Source of the DNA: an uncultured Fluviicola sp.
Lineage (GTDB): Bacteria > Bacteroidota > Bacteroidia > Flavobacteriales > Crocinitomicaceae
Reading direction: 5' to 3'
DNA: 64,000 nucleotides
NCBI RefSeq assembly: GCF_946478805.1
Contig: NZ_CAMLDC010000008.1
Coordinates: 1 to 64,000 of the forward strand
Shown: piece after piece, positions 1-8,379 of the stretch
Layout of the letters: every line of letters starts with the position of its first letter
Numbering within the stretch: position 1 is the stretch's first letter
The notes under the pieces: generated by a model
Told to the model about the DNA's origin: nothing
Seen by the model: only the letters and a program-made list of their open reading frames with translations
Databases searched by the model: none
Made by a program: the position numbers and the translations under genes

Positions 1-28
1 TATATTTGCAACTCACAGGTTGCGCAAC
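1..28 (+). promoter_or_regulatory. Promoter and operator of the ArsR-SRPBCC operon
   Basis: The window opens with TATATTTG (1-8), an exact match to the Bacteroidota -7 element TAnnTTTG. Directly behind it, GCAACT (8-13) and GGTTGC (18-23) form an imperfect inverted repeat, and GTTGCGCAAC (19-28) is a perfect 10-bp palindrome. An operator lying on the transcription start is what an autoregulating ArsR repressor would use. The -33 part lies outside the window. That the ArsR protein binds here is inference. Confidence 0.65.
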
Positions 29-42
29 TAATTAAAAATAAA

Positions 43-369
43 ATGAGACAAGACATATTCCAGGCCATAGCTGACCCGACACGCAGAGCGATTTTGACTC
101 TGATTGCCGTTCAGGCGTTAACACCGAATGCAATGGCGGAAAAATTTGATATGAGCCGTCAAGCGGTATCAAAACACATTAAAGTATTGCAGGAATGTGA
201 ATTGATCAAGCCAGAACAGTCGGGTAGGGAGATTTACTATCATTTCAATCCGAAAAAAATGCAGGAATTTGATACGTGGTTAGCTCAGTTCAGGAAAATG
301 TGGGAAACTCAGTTCAATCAATTGGACAAGGTATTATTAACAATTAAAAAACAGAAAAATGAAAAATGA
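43..369 (+). CDS. ArsR/SmtB-family winged-helix repressor
   Basis: The 108-residue protein is nearly all one winged helix-turn-helix domain. It starts with the DPTRRAIL motif typical of ArsR proteins paired with SRPBCC genes, followed by the recognition helix around residues 38-55 ([13 protein letters not shown]) and a beta-wing around 58-70. No metal-binding cysteine pair is seen, so it belongs to the non-metal branch. The stop overlaps the next gene (SRPBCC) by 11 bases, so the two are translationally coupled. In known pairs of this type the repressor controls its own operon, and the palindromes at 8-28 fit that. The inducer is unknown. Confidence 0.92.
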   Translation: MRQDIFQAIADPTRRAILTLIAVQALTPNAMAEKFDMSRQAVSKHIKVLQECELIKPEQSGREIYYHFNPKKMQEFDTWLAQFRKMWETQFNQLDKVLLTIKKQKNEK

Positions 370-850
370 ATTGCTATTTGATTTCACCGTTGACAAGACA
401 GCAAAAACGGTAGTTATAACAAGGGAGTTTGATGCTGAGCTTTCGTTAGTATGGGATGCTTTTACACAACAAGAAATTTTGGATCAATGGAGTGCACCGG
501 CTCCATATATAGCGAGAACAAAGTACATGAATTTTGTGGTTGGTGGAAAACGATTCTATGCTATGGTGAGTCCGGAAGGTCAAGAAGGTTGGATCATCCA
601 GGAATATACTGCTATTAGTCCAAAAACTAATTTCAAACTATTGAATGCATTTGCGGACCAAGACGAAAACCCTCAATTACCCGGATCTCAATGGGATTAT
701 AAGTTCAGTGAACAAAATAGTATTACAAAAGTGAGTATTACTATTTTTAATGAATCCCTTGAACGTATGGAGAAGACGATTGAAATGGGCTTCAAACAAG
801 GATTCACTGCGGCTCTGGAAAACTTAGACAAACTATTGGCTTCCAAATAA
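359..850 (+). CDS. SRPBCC/AHSA1-domain protein coupled to ArsR
   Basis: This 163-residue protein has the START-like AHSA1 fold. After a strand with [18 protein letters not shown] comes LDQWSAP, the signature at the entrance of the hydrophobic cavity, and a C-terminal helix ([19 protein letters not shown]) closes the cavity. Such proteins bind small hydrophobic ligands and are routinely co-transcribed with ArsR regulators. The start overlaps the ArsR stop by 11 bases, so the two proteins are made together. The ligand is not known. Confidence 0.9.
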   Translation: MKNELLFDFTVDKTAKTVVITREFDAELSLVWDAFTQQEILDQWSAPAPYIARTKYMNFVVGGKRFYAMVSPEGQEGWIIQEYTAISPKTNFKLLNAFADQDENPQLPGSQWDYKFSEQNSITKVSITIFNESLERMEKTIEMGFKQGFTAALENLDKLLASK

Positions 851-875
851 TATACTGGGAATAAAACCCGAATTT

Positions 876-1010
876 AAGATTTGGTTTCTGGATGGCAAGG
901 ACAGTTAGAATAAAATCGTTACGAATCTGAATATAGGTTATGGATCCTACATCATTAATTATGTCGATTGAAAAAACAGAGAGTTTTATCAAATTGGTAA
1001 AAGCGGATAA
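876..1010 (+). pseudogene. Remnant of a DUF1801-family gene
   Basis: One frame across this intergenic stretch reads KIWFLDGKDS, stop, NKIVTNLNIGYGSYIINYVD, stop, KNREFYQIGKSG, stop. From memory this follows the core of DUF1801 proteins that carry a WFLDGK / NIGYGSY / REFYQIG series. In-frame stops lie at 906, 969 and 1008, and neither a start nor the C-terminal half is left. I read it as a decayed gene fragment. Five intact DUF1801-type genes occur elsewhere in the window, but I did not align them to this one. Confidence 0.6.
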
Positions 1011-1048
1011 AGGTTAATTTAGCAGCGAAAAATGAATCCTATCAATAG

Positions 1049-1567
1049 ATGACACTAGACGAACTTTTAAAAGACAAAGCGATCAAGCCTAAAGACAAAA
1101 CGGAAACCATTAGCAAGTGGATTTCTGATCATTCCTTAAGGATGGATGAGTTGATTGCATTTGCCGAAAAGCAAAAAGACCCTGCAAAAGCAACTTGTAT
1201 AGAAGCAATGGAATTTGCGACTAAAGAAAATCCATCAAGTGCAGATGAAGCAGTTTTGACATTTGTTAGTAAAACACTTACGGAAAAAGCTCCGAGAATA
1301 AAATGGGAAAGTGCGAAAGTGATAGGGAATATTGCGCATTTATTTCCGGATGAATTGGATCAAGCAATTGTCAATCTGCTTTTGAATACGGAAAATGAAG
1401 GAACAGTTGTTCGTTGGAGTGCCGCTTTTGCTCTTGGTGAAATCTTAAAACTCAAAACAAAGCACAACAAAGATTTGCTACCTGCTATCGAAGTGATTTG
1501 CGAAAGAGAAGAGAAAAACAGCATCAAAAAAATCTATTTTGCTGCTATCAAAAAGACAAGTAAGTAA
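1049..1567 (+). CDS. HEAT-repeat protein
   Basis: The 172-residue protein is all helical. Segments such as APRIKWESAKVIGNIAHLFPDELDQAIVNLL and EGTVVRWSAAFALGEILKL repeat the HEAT/armadillo pattern of paired helices with conserved W, A and G positions, giving about three to four repeats from residue 40 on. No signal peptide or membrane segment is present, so it should be a cytoplasmic scaffold or binding protein. The ATG at 1049 is the first in frame. It sits 20 bp before arr and could share its transcript, but no functional link is evident. Confidence 0.75.
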   Translation: MTLDELLKDKAIKPKDKTETISKWISDHSLRMDELIAFAEKQKDPAKATCIEAMEFATKENPSSADEAVLTFVSKTLTEKAPRIKWESAKVIGNIAHLFPDELDQAIVNLLLNTENEGTVVRWSAAFALGEILKLKTKHNKDLLPAIEVICEREEKNSIKKIYFAAIKKTSK

Positions 1568-1587
1568 ATTCAAAACGACCTGAAGGC

Positions 1588-1995
1588 ATGGGAAATAAAA
1601 CTGAAATTTCAGACAGTGGACCTTTTTATCACGGCACGAAAGCCGATTTAAAGATAGGTGAGTTATTGACAGCAGGTTTCAATTCCAATTACAAATCTGA
1701 AGTGTTGATGAACCACATTTATTTCACTGCCATGGTGAATGGGGCCGGACTTGCCGCCGCACTGGCAAAAGGAGATGGAAGTGAGCGGGTTTACATTGTT
1801 GAGCCAACAGGCAACTTTGAAAACGACCCGAATGTCACGGATAAAAAATTCCCGGGTAATCCGACACGCTCGTATCGCAGTCAGGAGCCGTTGAGAATTG
1901 TCGGAGAGGTAACTGATTGGGAAAGGCAAACACCTGAGGAGTTAGAAAAATGGCGCGAGCGGTTGGCCAATATCAGGGGAGAGATCATCAATTGA
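1588..1995 (+). CDS. arr: NAD+-rifampin ADP-ribosyltransferase (Arr)
   Basis: Arr inactivates rifamycins in the cytoplasm by moving ADP-ribose from NAD+ to the drug's 23-hydroxyl. The 135 residues match the usual length of the family. Diagnostic segments are GPFYHGTKADL (residues 11-21), HIYFTA (43-48), VYIVEPTGNFENDPN (68-82) and KKFPGNPTRSYRSQEPLRIVG (86-106). By position, the His, Tyr and Asp known to matter in mycobacterial Arr correspond to H15, Y45 and D80. Chromosomal arr genes of this kind are common in environmental bacteria. No integron attC site or mobile element is seen beside it. Identity is firm; actual resistance is inference. Confidence 0.95.
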   Translation: MGNKTEISDSGPFYHGTKADLKIGELLTAGFNSNYKSEVLMNHIYFTAMVNGAGLAAALAKGDGSERVYIVEPTGNFENDPNVTDKKFPGNPTRSYRSQEPLRIVGEVTDWERQTPEELEKWRERLANIRGEIIN

Positions 1996-2122
1996 TTTTC
2001 AAAGACATTTTTTCTCTTCTGTTTATTTTAGAGCATGCCGTCAAGAAACAGGAGCTAAAAAAAATAAAATGCAAGAAGGAGGTGATTTGAAACTTCCATT
2101 CAGGAGAATTTGATTAAATTAA

Positions 2123-2133
2123 GGTTGTACAAC
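2123..2133 (+). promoter_or_regulatory. Palindrome GGTTGTACAAC ahead of a VOC gene
   Basis: GTTGTACAAC (2124-2133) is a perfect 10-bp palindrome 14 bp before the VOC start at 2148. With its preceding G it has the same form, GGTTGnnCAAC, as the palindrome at 18-28 in the ArsR promoter. It may be a second operator for the same regulator. This rests only on the shared pattern. Confidence 0.35.
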
Positions 2134-2147
2134 ATAAATTTCAGAAG

Positions 2148-2600
2148 ATGGAAAAGAATAATCTACTCCGAATGGACAATGTGGGAATCGTGGTGGAATC
2201 TCTCGACGAAACAGTAGCTTTTTTCAGGGAACTCGGACTGGAGTTGGAAGGAAGAGGATTGATCGAAGGCGAATGGGCTGGTCGTGTAACCGGACTTGGT
2301 GACCAATCGGTGGAGGTTGCAATGATGGTGACACCCGATGGAAACAGCCGGTTGGAGTTGTCGAGATTCATTCGCCCGAAAGTAATCGAAGATCACCGCA
2401 ATGTTCCGGTAAATTCATTGGGTTATTTGCGTGTGATGTTTGCTGTTACTGATATTGATGAAACGCTCAAGAGACTTTACAAACATGGCGCACAACTGGT
2501 CGAAGAAGTGGTTAACTATCAGAACGTTTACCGGCTTTGTTACATCCGTGGACCTGAAGGGATCCTGATTGGAATTGCTGAACCGCTTACAAAAAAGTAG
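2148..2600 (+). CDS. VOC (glyoxalase/dioxygenase) superfamily protein
   Basis: The 150-residue protein shows the paired beta-alpha-beta-beta-beta modules of the vicinal oxygen chelate fold. The first is MDNVGIVVESLDETVAFFRELGLELEGR and the second is RVMFAVTDIDETLKRLYKHGAQLVEEV, ending in YIRGPEGILIGIAEPL, where the glutamate-type metal ligand is usually found. Members include glyoxalase I, fosfomycin thiol transferases and extradiol dioxygenases. The substrate cannot be told from sequence. It stands alone behind a possible operator at 2123-2133. Confidence 0.88.
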   Translation: MEKNNLLRMDNVGIVVESLDETVAFFRELGLELEGRGLIEGEWAGRVTGLGDQSVEVAMMVTPDGNSRLELSRFIRPKVIEDHRNVPVNSLGYLRVMFAVTDIDETLKRLYKHGAQLVEEVVNYQNVYRLCYIRGPEGILIGIAEPLTKK

Positions 2601-2738
2601 AGTGAACTTCACAAGTAAGAATGATTTACCGTGGCAGCTTAACGCAGTAATGTTCAATCCAAATCTGTAAATGACACAACTCTTTCAGTGAGCGATGTAA
2701 TGCTCTTTCGGATTTAAGGTGTCAACTTTACTTGAATA

Positions 2739-2754
2739 GTATTGTTTTCAATAC
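2739..2754 (+). promoter_or_regulatory. Inverted repeat GTATTG-N4-CAATAC
   Basis: A perfect 6+6 inverted repeat with a four-base centre (TTTT) ends 13 bp before the AHSA1 gene start at 2768. It has no T-run behind it, so it is not a terminator. It could be a small operator, but no second copy was noticed. Confidence 0.3.
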
Positions 2755-2767
2755 CAAAAATAAGTAG

Positions 2768-3205
2768 ATGAAAAATACATTGATAGCAGAAGCATCTGTA
2801 AGCATTGATTCCACACCGGCACAGGTATGGAAAGCGTTGACGACTCCTGGGTTGATTAAGGAATATTTAATGGGAACTCATGTTGTTTCAGATTGGAAAG
2901 AGGGTGGTAAAATTGAATATTCCGGTGAGTATGAAGGAAAGAAGTACCACGATAAAGGAATAATCAAAAAAATGGAACCGGAAAAGATCTTTCAAAGTAC
3001 TTACTGGAGTTCCATGTCTGGAAAGGAAGACAAACCGGAAAACTATAATCTTGTCACTTACGAAATCTCGGAAGCGGATGACAAAACAGTTGTGACCCTT
3101 ACCCAGGATAATATCGCTACTGAAAAGGAAAAGGAGCATTCCACGGAAAATTGGAAAATGGTGTTGGAAAAACTGAAAGAAGTTGTCGAAAGTGAAAAGA
3201 AGTGA
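2768..3205 (+). CDS. SRPBCC/AHSA1-domain protein
   Basis: The 145-residue protein has the START-like cavity fold: SVSIDSTPAQVWKALTTPGLIKEYLMGTHVVSDWKEGGKIEYSGEYEG at the N terminus, a KKMEPEKIFQSTYW strand, and the C-terminal helix STENWKMVLEKLKEVVES. This matches the AHSA1 subgroup that stands alone without an ArsR partner. It is probably cytoplasmic and binds a hydrophobic ligand; the role is unknown. Confidence 0.9.
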   Translation: MKNTLIAEASVSIDSTPAQVWKALTTPGLIKEYLMGTHVVSDWKEGGKIEYSGEYEGKKYHDKGIIKKMEPEKIFQSTYWSSMSGKEDKPENYNLVTYEISEADDKTVVTLTQDNIATEKEKEHSTENWKMVLEKLKEVVESEKK

Positions 3206-3248
3206 AAGAATCGGCCATTGCTGATCAATATTAATCGGTGGAACCAAA

Positions 3249-4121
3249 ATGAAAAAACGAATCATCATTTCGACTATTCTCGCTTCCTTCCTGGTTTCCT
3301 GTCAGTTTGATGTTGATCCACAACATAAACTGGAAATACCTCAGCCTCATTGGAAGGCGCCGAAAACACTCGCTTATGAAATAAAAGATGCGAAATTATG
3401 GTTGTCGGATTCTGCAATCGGGAGTTCGGAACACGCAATAGTGTTTGCAATAAACCGAACAGACAGTCTGAATTTTTCAAAGATGGATTCTGTCATAGTA
3501 CCGGTCGATCTGAGTGGTGACATCGTATTTTACCTTCCATTTCCTTTGGAAGTGCCTTTTATAAAGGAGATTGAAAAAGTGATCTACTTTTCTTACCCGA
3601 CCCAAACGTTCGCAGCCTATGAGTGTGGTGTACTCGTACGCACCGGTCCAACGAATATGGGAAGAGAGAAAGACCAAACCCCGACCGGACTTTTTTTCAC
3701 CAATTGGAAAGCCAAAAAGACAACAAGTACATTCAATGATGAATGGGAATTGCGGTGGAACTTCAATATTTCAAACAAGGCAGGTGTTGGTTGGCACCAA
3801 TACAATTTACCCGGTTACCCGGCATCCCATTCCTGTATGAGACTTCAGAAAGCCGATGCGAAGTATCTTTATTATTGGGCGGACCAATGGACATTGGCTG
3901 ACAAGACAACCATTCAGATGAAGGGAACTCCCGTCATCATTTTTGGAAGTTATGATTTCAAAGCTCCCAAACCCTGGCTGAAATTGACTGATAATCCGCA
4001 TGCGTTGGATATTTCCAGCAGTGAGATTCAAAGCATAACTGAGCCTTTCCTGGATGAAATTCTTGAAGAACAAAAAAACAAGGAATTCTTTCAGTCGGTC
4101 GGAGATTCAATTAAGAATTGA
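3249..4121 (+). CDS. Lipoprotein L,D-transpeptidase (YkuD family)
   Basis: The protein begins with a signal sequence and lipobox LVSC, placing the lipidated cysteine at residue 18, so it is an envelope lipoprotein. Residues about 110-235 are a YkuD domain with the catalytic pattern H183 ... H194-S-C196-M-R198. This is the active-site cysteine motif SHGCxR with the usual glycine replaced by serine. YkuD enzymes form 3-3 peptidoglycan crosslinks or attach proteins to peptidoglycan in the periplasm. TPTGLFFTNWKAKK is the usual substrate-binding hairpin. About 50 residues after the domain are helical and of unknown role. It stands as a single gene. Confidence 0.88.
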   Translation: MKKRIIISTILASFLVSCQFDVDPQHKLEIPQPHWKAPKTLAYEIKDAKLWLSDSAIGSSEHAIVFAINRTDSLNFSKMDSVIVPVDLSGDIVFYLPFPLEVPFIKEIEKVIYFSYPTQTFAAYECGVLVRTGPTNMGREKDQTPTGLFFTNWKAKKTTSTFNDEWELRWNFNISNKAGVGWHQYNLPGYPASHSCMRLQKADAKYLYYWADQWTLADKTTIQMKGTPVIIFGSYDFKAPKPWLKLTDNPHALDISSSEIQSITEPFLDEILEEQKNKEFFQSVGDSIKN

Positions 4122-4304
4122 CTTTCGATGCTTATCGATTTACCCTTAAACGCTATTTAAACATTTTTTTAAACAGTTAAGTTGATTGGGTGCTTGAGAA
4201 TGAGTTGAATAGTTTTTTTTACATTTTTCAGCTTGAATTTTCATTCGATTTGGCACACCTCTTGCTAATCAAGCCATATATTGAAATTAACAAATAGATT
4301 AATC

Positions 4305-5018
4305 ATGAAAAAGCTTCTTTTAGTAATGGTTCTTGCATCAGGAACATTATTCGGGCAGACAGACCCGCAAACTTCAAAACCTACGGTTACGGTAAACGGA
4401 TCTTCTAAAGTTTCCATCGTTCCGGACATGACGGAGCTGAATATTCATGTTTCATCGCTAAAAATGAATATGGCCGACGCCACCAAAGCAATTGGTGACC
4501 AAACGCAGCAGTATTTGAAAATACTCAAGCAATTGGGATTCCAGGAAACGGATGTGAAAACAACCAATTTCTCTGCATCAAAAAACAGGATTTATCGTGT
4601 AAACGGGCCAGTCGACAGCGGTTACGTGGTTTCTCAGAGCCTGACAGTGAAATTTGCTTATAATCAGTCACTATTGCAGAAAATTGCAGCACGTTTTTCA
4701 GAAGCGAAAGATCCGGTGGATTTCAATATAGGGTTCTATGTTTCAGATGCCTTGCGTGAAAAAACAGAAGCAGATCTTCAAGGGAAAGCAGTAACGGATG
4801 CACGTAAGAAAGCTGCCAATTTGGCAACAGCTGCGGGAGTGAAAGTTGGAGGTCTCAAAGCAATCGTTTACGGCAGTGAATCTCCAGTCCCGGTTTATTA
4901 CAAGTCAGACATGCGAATGACCATGAGTACTGAAATGGCGGATGGTGCGAATCTCAGCTTTGCTCCCCAGGAAATAGAATTACAGGAATCAGTTACTGTG
5001 GTTTGGTTTATGGAATAA
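4305..5018 (+). CDS. SIMPL-domain (DUF541) periplasmic protein
   Basis: From the ATG at 4305 the protein starts MKKLLLVMVLASGTLFGQ, a clean signal peptide; an upstream in-frame TTG at 4281 would only add eight residues before it. The mature part (about 220 residues) is a SIMPL domain: VTVNGSSKVSIVPDMTELNIHV at the N terminus and TDARKKAANLATAAGVKVGGLKAIVYG in the middle are characteristic. E. coli YggE is the known relative and lowers oxidative stress by an unclear mechanism. The protein should be periplasmic. A terminator follows at 5041. Confidence 0.9.
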   Translation: MKKLLLVMVLASGTLFGQTDPQTSKPTVTVNGSSKVSIVPDMTELNIHVSSLKMNMADATKAIGDQTQQYLKILKQLGFQETDVKTTNFSASKNRIYRVNGPVDSGYVVSQSLTVKFAYNQSLLQKIAARFSEAKDPVDFNIGFYVSDALREKTEADLQGKAVTDARKKAANLATAAGVKVGGLKAIVYGSESPVPVYYKSDMRMTMSTEMADGANLSFAPQEIELQESVTVVWFME

Positions 5019-5040
5019 TTGGACAGATAACTTATTTTGG

Positions 5041-5074
5041 AAAGCGATTCGGAAGGATCGCTTTCTTTATTTTG
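5041..5074 (+). terminator. Intrinsic terminator after the SIMPL gene
   Basis: AAAGCGAT (5041-5048) and ATCGCTTT (5057-5064) form an eight-bp stem with an eight-base loop, followed by the T-rich tail CTTTATTTTG. It ends the SIMPL transcript. Confidence 0.8.
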
Positions 5075-5162
5075 ACCAATTGTGAGTCTTGAGAATGAAT
5101 CTTTTGATAAAAACGCCAAATAGGTATTAACTTCGGGCAAAAAATACTATTTCCCAAACGAC

Positions 5163-5537
5163 ATGATAGAATCAAAACTCACTTTGGATATTATTACCTC
5201 AACCTTGCAAGGTGAAAAATACGAGGAACAAATCACAAGGCAACTGGAACACTTGGAAGAAGTGGAATACGAACACACCGGTTCAGGATTACTTATTTTT
5301 ATTGAATACAGAAAGGCAGCCAAGGAGTTTTGGTTAACGGACGCTCAGCTACATGAACTATTTGGTGAATCGACTCCGGAATTGTCCAAGGTTGAATTGA
5401 TCAACGATGAACTGAAAATCCAGGCAGATACTTCCATTCATTTCACCAATGGTCTGATAGATTATGTTGAAATTTGGAATAACTTGGGGGATTATCCGGA
5501 AGAGGATTTAGTGAGTTGGCAATTAAAACGAAAATAA
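5163..5537 (+). CDS. Conserved small acidic protein of unknown function
   Basis: The 124-residue protein has no signal peptide or membrane segment and is rich in Glu and Asp. It mixes helices at the start (EKYEEQITRQLEHLEEVEYEH) with strands later (SIHFTNGLIDYVEIWN). I do not recognise the family. It follows a terminator and lies 47 bp before a methyltransferase gene, so the two might share a transcript. The ATG at 5163 is the first in frame. Confidence 0.65.
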   Translation: MIESKLTLDIITSTLQGEKYEEQITRQLEHLEEVEYEHTGSGLLIFIEYRKAAKEFWLTDAQLHELFGESTPELSKVELINDELKIQADTSIHFTNGLIDYVEIWNNLGDYPEEDLVSWQLKRK

Positions 5538-5584
5538 GAACCAACCCTTCGATAAGAAATTAGTCCTACTAATCAAATAAGTGA

Positions 5585-6205
5585 ATGGAAAATTTTGACC
5601 GTCAAAAACATTGGGAGGAAATATACCAGACCAAAGAATTGAAAGATGTCAGCTGGTTCCAGGAAAAACCGGAAACTTCGTTGAGTTTTTTTGAGAAATG
5701 GCATGTGCCCTTAAGGGCTAAAATCATTGACATTGGCGGGGGTGACAGCTTTTTGGCTGATCATTTATTGGACTTGGGCTACCAGGATATTTCCGTACTC
5801 GACATTTCTGCCAGTGCAATTGAACGGGCGAAGCAACGCTTGGGAAATCGTGCGGACATAAAGTGGATTGTCTCCGATATCACTACATTTCAACCCGTGG
5901 AGAAATATGACTTTTGGCACGATCGGGCAGCCTTTCATTTCCTGGTAAATGAAGAGGAAATCTCAAGTTATACTAAGATAGCTCATAGCAGTCTCAATCC
6001 TTCGGGTATTTTGGTGATTGGAACCTTTTCGGAACAAGGCCCGAAAAAATGCAGCGGTATAGAAATCAAACAGTATTCTGAAACAAGTTTGGCTGACCGA
6101 TTGAAGCCGCTTTTTGAAAAAGTGGATTGCATTACAGTGGACCATAAAACACCGTTTGATACTATTCAGAACTTTGTTTTCTGCAGTTTCAGGAAATTAA
6201 AATAG
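5585..6205 (+). CDS. Class I SAM-dependent methyltransferase
   Basis: The 206-residue protein opens with RQKHWEEIYQTK, a segment common in small TPMT/UbiE-like enzymes. Motif I is IIDIGGGDSFLADHLL (about residues 48-63), followed by the acidic motif II loop SVLDISASAIERAKQRLG and motif III WHDRAAFHFL. These form the S-adenosylmethionine site. The C-terminal part (TVDHKTPFDTIQNFVFCSFRK) matches the substrate-side strands. The substrate is unknown. It lies seven bases before a DUF1801 gene, probably in the same transcript. Confidence 0.9.
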   Translation: MENFDRQKHWEEIYQTKELKDVSWFQEKPETSLSFFEKWHVPLRAKIIDIGGGDSFLADHLLDLGYQDISVLDISASAIERAKQRLGNRADIKWIVSDITTFQPVEKYDFWHDRAAFHFLVNEEEISSYTKIAHSSLNPSGILVIGTFSEQGPKKCSGIEIKQYSETSLADRLKPLFEKVDCITVDHKTPFDTIQNFVFCSFRKLK

Positions 6206-6211
6206 GGGAAA

Positions 6212-6604
6212 ATGAGACCGGAAATTCAAACATACAACCTTTCACAGCCGGAAGAATATTTAAAGATCTGTGATTTATTGGCAAACGAAATCTGCCTGGG
6301 ACTTCCCGAAGCGGAAAATAAGATCTGGCATGCTCATCCGGTCTGGTTCCTGGATGGAAACCCGATTGTCGGATACAGTATCCAAAAACGCGGAGTTCGC
6401 CTGATGTTCTGGAGTGGGGCCGGTTTTGGGGAAGATGGATTGAATGTGAAAGGAGAAAAGTTCAAGGACGCATCCATATTTTACAATGAGTTATCGGAAA
6501 TTAATTTGGAGGACTTGGAAGGATGGTTGCAGAAAGCACGCGATATCCAATGGGATTACAAGAACCTGGTAAAGCGCAAGGGGAAATTGGAACGGTTGAA
6601 GTAA
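6212..6604 (+). CDS. DUF1801-family protein
   Basis: The 130-residue protein carries the segment ENKIWHAHPVWFLDGNPIVGYSIQKRGVRLMFWSGAGF and the closing WLQKARDIQWDYKNLVKRKG, which I recognise as one branch of the DUF1801 (YdhG-like) superfamily. These are small cytoplasmic proteins of the frataxin-like fold; some have been proposed to carry iron, but the role here is not known. It follows the methyltransferase by six bases and precedes the sterol-desaturase-like gene by 13. Confidence 0.8.
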   Translation: MRPEIQTYNLSQPEEYLKICDLLANEICLGLPEAENKIWHAHPVWFLDGNPIVGYSIQKRGVRLMFWSGAGFGEDGLNVKGEKFKDASIFYNELSEINLEDLEGWLQKARDIQWDYKNLVKRKGKLERLK

Positions 6605-6617
6605 TACCAGGTAGATC

Positions 6618-7349
6618 ATGAAATCAATCATCGAAACGTTTGAGCATGCAACTTTTCCGGAGGTTATCATTTATGGATTGATCATTAATTTCGGGATTTA
6701 TTTTTGTTCCCTTGGGCTTTATTTCATATTGAGTTTTTTTCCAACGAAACAACTACTGGGAGATCGGCAACCGATTCTCCAATCCGATGTTATTCTAAGT
6801 ATTCTGACCGTTTTCTGTAATACGTTCGTGTTTGTTTTGGCTGTATACCTTTGGAAATACGGATTCATTCGGCTCAATAAGGATTACAACTTGCTCCGGA
6901 TCGTATTGGAAGTGATGTCATTGATTTTGATAATGGATCTGCTGATGTATGTATTTCACCGCTCGGTTCATTTTTTACGTCATTTCAGACAAATTCATCA
7001 ACGGCATCACGAACACGAATCAACGAACCTATTGAGCCTGTTCGTGCTTCACCCGATTGAATCCATCGGGTTTGGCTTGATGATGCTGGTCGTATTGCTT
7101 TTCTTTCCTTTTTCTGCAATTGCTATTTCACTCTACCTGGTAATTAATTCCTTGTGGGGAACGATTGGACATCTCAATCACACCGTTTTGCCGCAATCCT
7201 GGTTGAAATTTGCCAAAAAAGGATTTGTATGCACTTCGGAGTTTCATTATTTGCATCATCAGAATCCAGGTTATAACTTTGGGTTTTATACGTCTATTTG
7301 GGATATTGCTTTTAAAACAATTCATCCTTCCTCTACCAAGAAACAGTGA
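6618..7349 (+). CDS. Fatty-acid hydroxylase / sterol desaturase family membrane protein
   Basis: The 243-residue membrane protein has about four transmembrane segments and the histidine clusters of the di-iron hydroxylase family: HRSVH, HQRHH and, near the C terminus, HYLHH. These bind two irons and oxidise C-H bonds in lipids or sterols using O2. The position of the clusters between transmembrane pairs and the NFGFYTSIWDIAFKTIHP tail are usual. In Bacteroidota, relatives act on carotenoids, sphingolipids or alkyl-glycerols; the substrate is unknown. Confidence 0.9.
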   Translation: MKSIIETFEHATFPEVIIYGLIINFGIYFCSLGLYFILSFFPTKQLLGDRQPILQSDVILSILTVFCNTFVFVLAVYLWKYGFIRLNKDYNLLRIVLEVMSLILIMDLLMYVFHRSVHFLRHFRQIHQRHHEHESTNLLSLFVLHPIESIGFGLMMLVVLLFFPFSAIAISLYLVINSLWGTIGHLNHTVLPQSWLKFAKKGFVCTSEFHYLHHQNPGYNFGFYTSIWDIAFKTIHPSSTKKQ

Positions 7350-7451
7350 TTATTGAAGCTATTCTCATTTTGGATACAAAGACCCTCAAATAGGATACAA
7401 TCAGAAGATAATAGTTGAGGACATTTGTTGTATTAATTAAACAAACAGTTT

Positions 7452-8318
7452 ATGGTACATCAAAATGACAATTCAAACAACACTTCGTCAACACCCAAAA
7501 TTTGGTTTATAACAGGCGCTTCCCGCGGTTTCGGACGTGTTTGGACAGAAGCAATCCTGAAACGCGGCGACAAGGTTGCTGCAACGGCCCGCAAATTGGA
7601 AAGTATTGCAGATTTCAAAGAGAAATACGGCGATAATGTCCTGACACTGCAACTCGATGTGACGGATCACGCTCAAGTGAAAAAAGTAGTGGAACAGGCA
7701 CATGCTTACTTCGGAAAACTGGATATCGTATTTAACAATGCAGGTTATTCCCTGGTTGGAACAATTGAAGAAGCAAGTGTGGAAGAAGTCCGCGCTTTAT
7801 TTGAGACAAATGTTTACGGTCCGATGGCTGTTATTCGGGCCGCTTTGCCTTTACTTCGCAAACAAGGGGGAGGACATATCATTGGAACGTCCAGCAATCT
7901 GGGGCACGTGACATTGCCGGTGATCGGGTATTACTGTTCTTCCAAATGGGCATTTGAAGCAATTCACGAAAGCCTGGCAGAAGAAGTGAGATCATTCGGG
8001 ATCAAGGTGACGATTATCGAACCGGGCGCTTATGCTACTGAATTCGGAAGCCAGGAATCATTGAAGTTTTCCGAAGGAATGGATATTTATGCCGATTTTA
8101 AAGAGGGTTTCTTCGGACAATTGACGAATATGGAAAGAGGAAATCCGGAAGCTACACCACAAGCTCTTTTTCAAGTGGTAGATTCGGAAAATCCACCGTT
8201 GCGTTTTTTCCTTGGTAGCCATAATTTACCTTGGGTACGCAAAGCATATGCTGATAGAATGGAAGAATGGGAAGCCTGGGAATCTGTTTCAAACTCAGCT
8301 CAGGATTTACCAAAATAA
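7452..8318 (+). CDS. Short-chain dehydrogenase/reductase (classical SDR)
   Basis: The 288-residue enzyme has the Rossmann cofactor motif TGASRGFG (residues 21-28), NNAG (95-98), the catalytic serine near 147, and YxxxK as Y161-CSS-K165. It is a classical NAD(P)-dependent oxidoreductase of the branch that extends about 40 residues past the core. The arginines at R25 and near R48 suggest NADPH preference. An AraC-type regulator begins 62 bp downstream on the same strand and may control it. The substrate is unknown. Confidence 0.93.
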   Translation: MVHQNDNSNNTSSTPKIWFITGASRGFGRVWTEAILKRGDKVAATARKLESIADFKEKYGDNVLTLQLDVTDHAQVKKVVEQAHAYFGKLDIVFNNAGYSLVGTIEEASVEEVRALFETNVYGPMAVIRAALPLLRKQGGGHIIGTSSNLGHVTLPVIGYYCSSKWAFEAIHESLAEEVRSFGIKVTIIEPGAYATEFGSQESLKFSEGMDIYADFKEGFFGQLTNMERGNPEATPQALFQVVDSENPPLRFFLGSHNLPWVRKAYADRMEEWEAWESVSNSAQDLPK

Positions 8319-8379
8319 AAAAATGTTAATGATAACCGGTGGCACACTGTTATTCGGTTATCATTGTTTAAATTTCAGT

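Noticed and set aside
8212..8379. Extended N terminus of the AraC-type regulator
   Set aside because: It overlaps the SDR gene in another frame and its residues are not like family members.
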